A DNA stretch of 64,000 nt. It comes from Sphaerisporangium aureirubrum. Lineage in GTDB: Bacteria > Actinomycetota > Actinomycetes > Streptosporangiales > Streptosporangiaceae. Shown in pieces: positions 61,077 through 64,000 of the stretch. The stretch spans positions 124,001 through 188,000 of the forward strand of contig NZ_JBHSRF010000008.1 in the NCBI RefSeq assembly GCF_042658925.1, in the 5' to 3' direction. Below the pieces are notes generated by a model that ran no database searches, had not been told where the DNA came from, and worked only from the letters and a program-made list of their open reading frames with translations. Both the position numbers and the translations under genes were made by a program. The first letter of the stretch is position 1, and each line of letters starts with the position of its first letter.

Positions 61077-64000
61077 GTCCGGCTCCCTGCGTCCTGGGTC
61101 ATGGGGGCCTGGCCGAACAGGTGGCCGGCGTTGCCCGCCAGGCCGGCCAGGGAGTCGTTGGGGCCGGTGAACAGCTTGGCGTCGGCCAGGGCCGCGTACA
61201 CCTGGTCGCGGCCGCTCCTGGCGTCCCCGCGGTCGGCGCGGCCGATGAGGTCCACGCACGACGGCTCGGGGGTGAAGGCGAAGCCGCCGTCGGCGGTGGG
61301 CTGCCGGGGCAGTGGTGAGAGGCCGGGCGGGAGTTCGTCCTCGCTGTACTCGCTGAGCGGGAAGACCCCGCGCGAGGGGGCCAGCTCCGGCCGCGGCGCC
61401 TGGACGTCGAAACCGACCGGGCGGTCGGGGACCACCTCGGCGGTGGGCCTGTCCCAGATCTTGTCGAGCACCGCCTTGACCGTGTCGGCCCGCGACGAGA
61501 GCGGTGGGGCGCCCCACAACGACGCGGGCACGTTCCTGGTGCGGGCCGTCAGCGTCCAGCCGTCGGTCGGCGCGGGCGCGTTCTCGAAGTACAGCTTCAG
61601 GCGGTGCTCGCCGATCAGCCCGCCGCGATTCATGGGACGCACATCGACCAGGGGCCCGTCACCGGGCTCGGCGGAGGACAGCGGCGCGTCCCCCGTGCGC
61701 AGATGGCTGGCGGGGATCGCGGCCTGCGTGAAGAAACGCAGGTCGCGGGCGCGGACCAGCCACACCGTGCCGCCGCCCGCCGGGTCGTCCACGGTCTTGT
61801 CCAGGCCGCTGACCGCCGCGACGGTGACCATGTCCTCCGGTTTCGGCAACATGCCGGCGAACTCGGACCATCCCAGCGTCTTGTCGCCGGCCCCGGGCCG
61901 TCCGTGGCCGAAACGGACCGTGATGCTGAAACACACGATGTGGACGGTGACCGTGCCGCCCACGGGTGGTCCCCACAGGTCCAGGTCGGCGCCGACCGAC
62001 ACGCTGACGGTCTTGTGGACGAACAAGAAGTTGGCGGTGTACGACGCTCCGACGCTCACCGAGATACCGGCGGTGAACCAGAACGGCCGCCACGACAGCA
62101 GCAGGTCCGCCTTCGCCGTGAACCACGCCCGGACGCCGCCCCCCTGATAGACGGCGCTGAGCATCGCTCCCGCCATCGCGCACGACGGCGTCACCGCCAG
62201 GTACGCCCGCGCGGTGATCGACACGTTGCCGCTGACCGCCCAGTCGACGCCCAGCCGCGGTACCACCGGGTAGTAGGCGGGCCGCTGGAAGGCTGGATGG
62301 TAGCCGCCGAGGGTGACCACGAACTGTCCGGCGTTCGGGTTCGACCCGAACCACACCGCGCAGGCGAACCCCCCGGTGAGATGGCAGTCGCGGGTCAGCA
62401 CGTACGAGGCCGGGGACAGTTGCGCCGTCAGTTCGAAGCTTCCCCGGGAGGGCCGGAGGACGGCTTCCAGGCCCAGTTCGGCGTAGACGTAGGTGCGGGT
62501 GGCGGACTCGGCGGGCAGCGGCAGCTGGAGGGTCGCCGTCCCCAGTACGGCGAGCACCAGCTCCTGGCCGAACTCCGCCGCGAGCAGCACCTTGGCGTTC
62601 ACCACCTTGGCCACGGTGAACTCCACCCCCAGCGCCAGCCAGTACGAGTCCTGCCGCGGGGCGATCCATTGCCGCGGCCGGCCACCGGCGACGGCCGGCT
62701 CACGCCCCTCCAGGACGTCCAGCACATGCGAAGGCTTGTTCCGGCCCTGGTCCGGGCCCTGCTTGTTCAGGATCAGCAGCGGGAAGCCGGACACCTCCGT
62801 GGCTGCGGGCAGGGCCAGCTCCCGGTTGTAACCGAACCCGGCCATCAGCCCGGTGACCAGGATCGGTGGCAGCTCCAGCAGCGTCCCCTCGAGCTGGGCG
62901 AAGATGAACAGCGAGGGCTCGCCGTCCTTCAGTTGCGCGTAGGAGCCGATGGCCGCCAGGGAGTAGTTCGGTAGCACGAGCGTCGCCGTGCCGTCGTACT
63001 GGAACGCCACATCGGGAGCGAGCTGGTCGCCGGGCAGGCGCAGCAGGGCACCGGAGATCTCCACCGGAGGGGCGTTGTAGGCCACGCCGAGCCCGGAGAG
63101 GTCGAACGCCGGGGCGAACCTGTCCAGCGGCGAGCCGACCGCCAGCCCGTCGAACGACAGGGACAGCGGCCCGAGCGCGACCGCGGCGTCCAGCGCGAAG
63201 AGCAGCACGTTGTGCTGGTACATCACCCCCACCCGGTTGATCTGGACGACGCCGAGCTTCTTCTGCACCGAGACCCAGTGGACGGTGGAGGCCGGCGCGC
63301 TGCTGGGGCCGCCGGCCGGTACCGCGGGGGTGCTGGGCTGCGCGTTCCCCGTGGCGGCGGACGTGGTCGTGGAGGGCACGCCGAGGGCGACCGGTGTGGT
63401 CTCGTTCCCGACCTTCAGCTCCGCCAGGGCCGCCACACCCGCTTTCAGCCCGGCCGCCGGCAGAGGCACCACCTGCGCCTGCCCGAGCAGCCCGTTGACC
63501 GACGTGACGGCCTGGGCCGTGAAGTCGGCGGAACTGTAGAGGACCTGCAGGTTCTCCACGCTCAACGTCCCCACCTGAGACAGGAACCCGCCGACCAGGG
63601 GAAGCCGGGAAAGGTCGATGGACGACGAAAGGTCGACCCCGACACAGAACCGCGCCGGGCCGCCGGCGGGTTTCACCCGGACGAACTTGGCGTCCTTCAG
63701 GTCGATCCGCAGACTCTCGGGGACGTCCGCCGCCAGGTCGTCGGAGAAGTGCGCGACCAGGTCCCGCAGCACGATCTCGACGCCTCCGTCGCCGCCGCGG
63801 AACGTGGCGGCGACCACCTCGTCGCCGGACCTGTCCTCGTCGAACACCACCTCAAAGTCGTAGCCGGCGATGTCCAGCGTCCCCGCGTACCGGGTGCCCG
63901 CACTGTCCCGGGTGACCGTCACCCCGAGGGAGGCCCGGATCTCATCGGTGATCATCATGTCGCCCTGCACCGTGAAGTCGAAGACGCTCGCGCCCGCGAC
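61073..64000 (-). CDS. DUF6603-like very large protein, N-terminus beyond the window
   Basis: At least 975 residues are visible. The frame continues in the minus direction past the last base of the window, with no stop, and reads VAGASVFDFTVQGDMMITDE at the edge. The GTG at 63970 is therefore probably internal. The chain is a long run of short amphipathic beta strands, such as LSLSFDGLAVGSPLDRFAP, LVTGLMAGFGYNREL and FTAGISVSVGASYTANFLFV. It matches my memory of DUF6603 proteins, which have FGYNR-type segments. An Ala/Pro/Ser/Thr stretch near residue 215 (of the visible chain) is a linker. No signal peptide can be judged. Role unknown; the alternating pattern suggests an extended beta structure. 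Confidence 0.6.
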   Translation of the reverse strand, partial: VAGASVFDFTVQGDMMITDEIRASLGVTVTRDSAGTRYAGTLDIAGYDFEVVFDEDRSGDEVVAATFRGGDGGVEIVLRDLVAHFSDDLAADVPESLRIDLKDAKFVRVKPAGGPARFCVGVDLSSSIDLSRLPLVGGFLSQVGTLSVENLQVLYSSADFTAQAVTSVNGLLGQAQVVPLPAAGLKAGVAALAELKVGNETTPVALGVPSTTTSAATGNAQPSTPAVPAGGPSSAPASTVHWVSVQKKLGVVQINRVGVMYQHNVLLFALDAAVALGPLSLSFDGLAVGSPLDRFAPAFDLSGLGVAYNAPPVEISGALLRLPGDQLAPDVAFQYDGTATLVLPNYSLAAIGSYAQLKDGEPSLFIFAQLEGTLLELPPILVTGLMAGFGYNRELALPAATEVSGFPLLILNKQGPDQGRNKPSHVLDVLEGREPAVAGGRPRQWIAPRQDSYWLALGVEFTVAKVVNAKVLLAAEFGQELVLAVLGTATLQLPLPAESATRTYVYAELGLEAVLRPSRGSFELTAQLSPASYVLTRDCHLTGGFACAVWFGSNPNAGQFVVTLGGYHPAFQRPAYYPVVPRLGVDWAVSGNVSITARAYLAVTPSCAMAGAMLSAVYQGGGVRAWFTAKADLLLSWRPFWFTAGISVSVGASYTANFLFVHKTVSVSVGADLDLWGPPVGGTVTVHIVCFSITVRFGHGRPGAGDKTLGWSEFAGMLPKPEDMVTVAAVSGLDKTVDDPAGGGTVWLVRARDLRFFTQAAIPASHLRTGDAPLSSAEPGDGPLVDVRPMNRGGLIGEHRLKLYFENAPAPTDGWTLTARTRNVPASLWGAPPLSSRADTVKAVLDKIWDRPTAEVVPDRPVGFDVQAPRPELAPSRGVFPLSEYSEDELPPGLSPLPRQPTADGGFAFTPEPSCVDLIGRADRGDARSGRDQVYAALADAKLFTGPNDSLAGLAGNAGHLFGQAPMTQDAGSRT

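Noticed and set aside
1..64000. Horizontal-transfer island or prophage
   Set aside because: No integrase, tRNA edge, phage structural cassette or sharp composition break was seen. The fibre-like gene near 54000 alone is not enough.

Overview
The window is GC-rich, densely coded actinobacterial DNA. Many starts are GTG or TTG, Pro/Thr linkers join secreted modules, and family 2 cellulose-binding and ricin-type lectin (CBM13) modules are frequent. This suits a soil saprophyte of the Streptosporangiales type (Nonomuraea, Streptosporangium, Microbispora). That placement is inference from style, not from a marker gene. I see no rRNA, tRNA, CRISPR array, transposase or integrase.

Layout. 1-1944: end of a sugar operon (FGGY kinase fragment, L-fucose/L-arabinose isomerase-type protein). 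2003-9603: small or secreted proteins, including a DUF4386 membrane protein, a DUF6194 protein, ThuA plus ricin lectin, FN3 plus CBM2, an NlpC/P60-like endopeptidase and a tiny secreted aromatic-rich protein. 9827-15170: two paralogous ROK regulators face outward around a CopC / cupredoxin / polytopic-membrane-protein cluster. 15649-20675: two large secreted proteins of oxidative sugar metabolism, a PQQ-type sugar dehydrogenase with PKD, CBM6 and ricin modules, and a ThuA-DUF1080-CBM6-F5/8C fusion. 20766-27559: a tightly overlapped seven-gene Ebo-type operon with an inositol-phosphate synthase homologue as its first gene. 27886-29203: a GH11 xylanase and a protein with a mirror-symmetric six-cysteine tail. 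29464-32897: ECF sigma factor, zinc-finger anti-sigma factor and ABC-2 exporter. 33041-38474: a wHTH regulator and a 1,527-residue secreted multi-domain protein. 38680-43504: trypsin-like protease, then a MoxR/DUF58/VWA/VWA operon containing a 39-codon gene. 43572-47400: a CBM2-linked SMP-30 lactonase and a large P-loop ATPase. 47436-50965: operon of FAD oxidoreductase, amidohydrolase and LacI regulator. 51307-53440: GH5-ricin glycosidase, a Tat-signal gene remnant and two LacI-type operators. 53644-64000: a four-gene operon of very large proteins of unknown function, headed by a DUF6603-like protein that runs off the right edge.

How it fits together. Much of the window is plant-polymer biology: GH11 and GH5 cut polymers, CBM-anchored PQQ dehydrogenase, ThuA/DUF1080 and lactonase modules could oxidise and process released sugars outside the cell, and the kinase/isomerase pair could use sugars inside. 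Several palindromes near these genes look like carbohydrate-responsive operators. The least explained parts are the Ebo-type operon, whose product I cannot predict, and the DUF6603-like operon, whose function is unknown.
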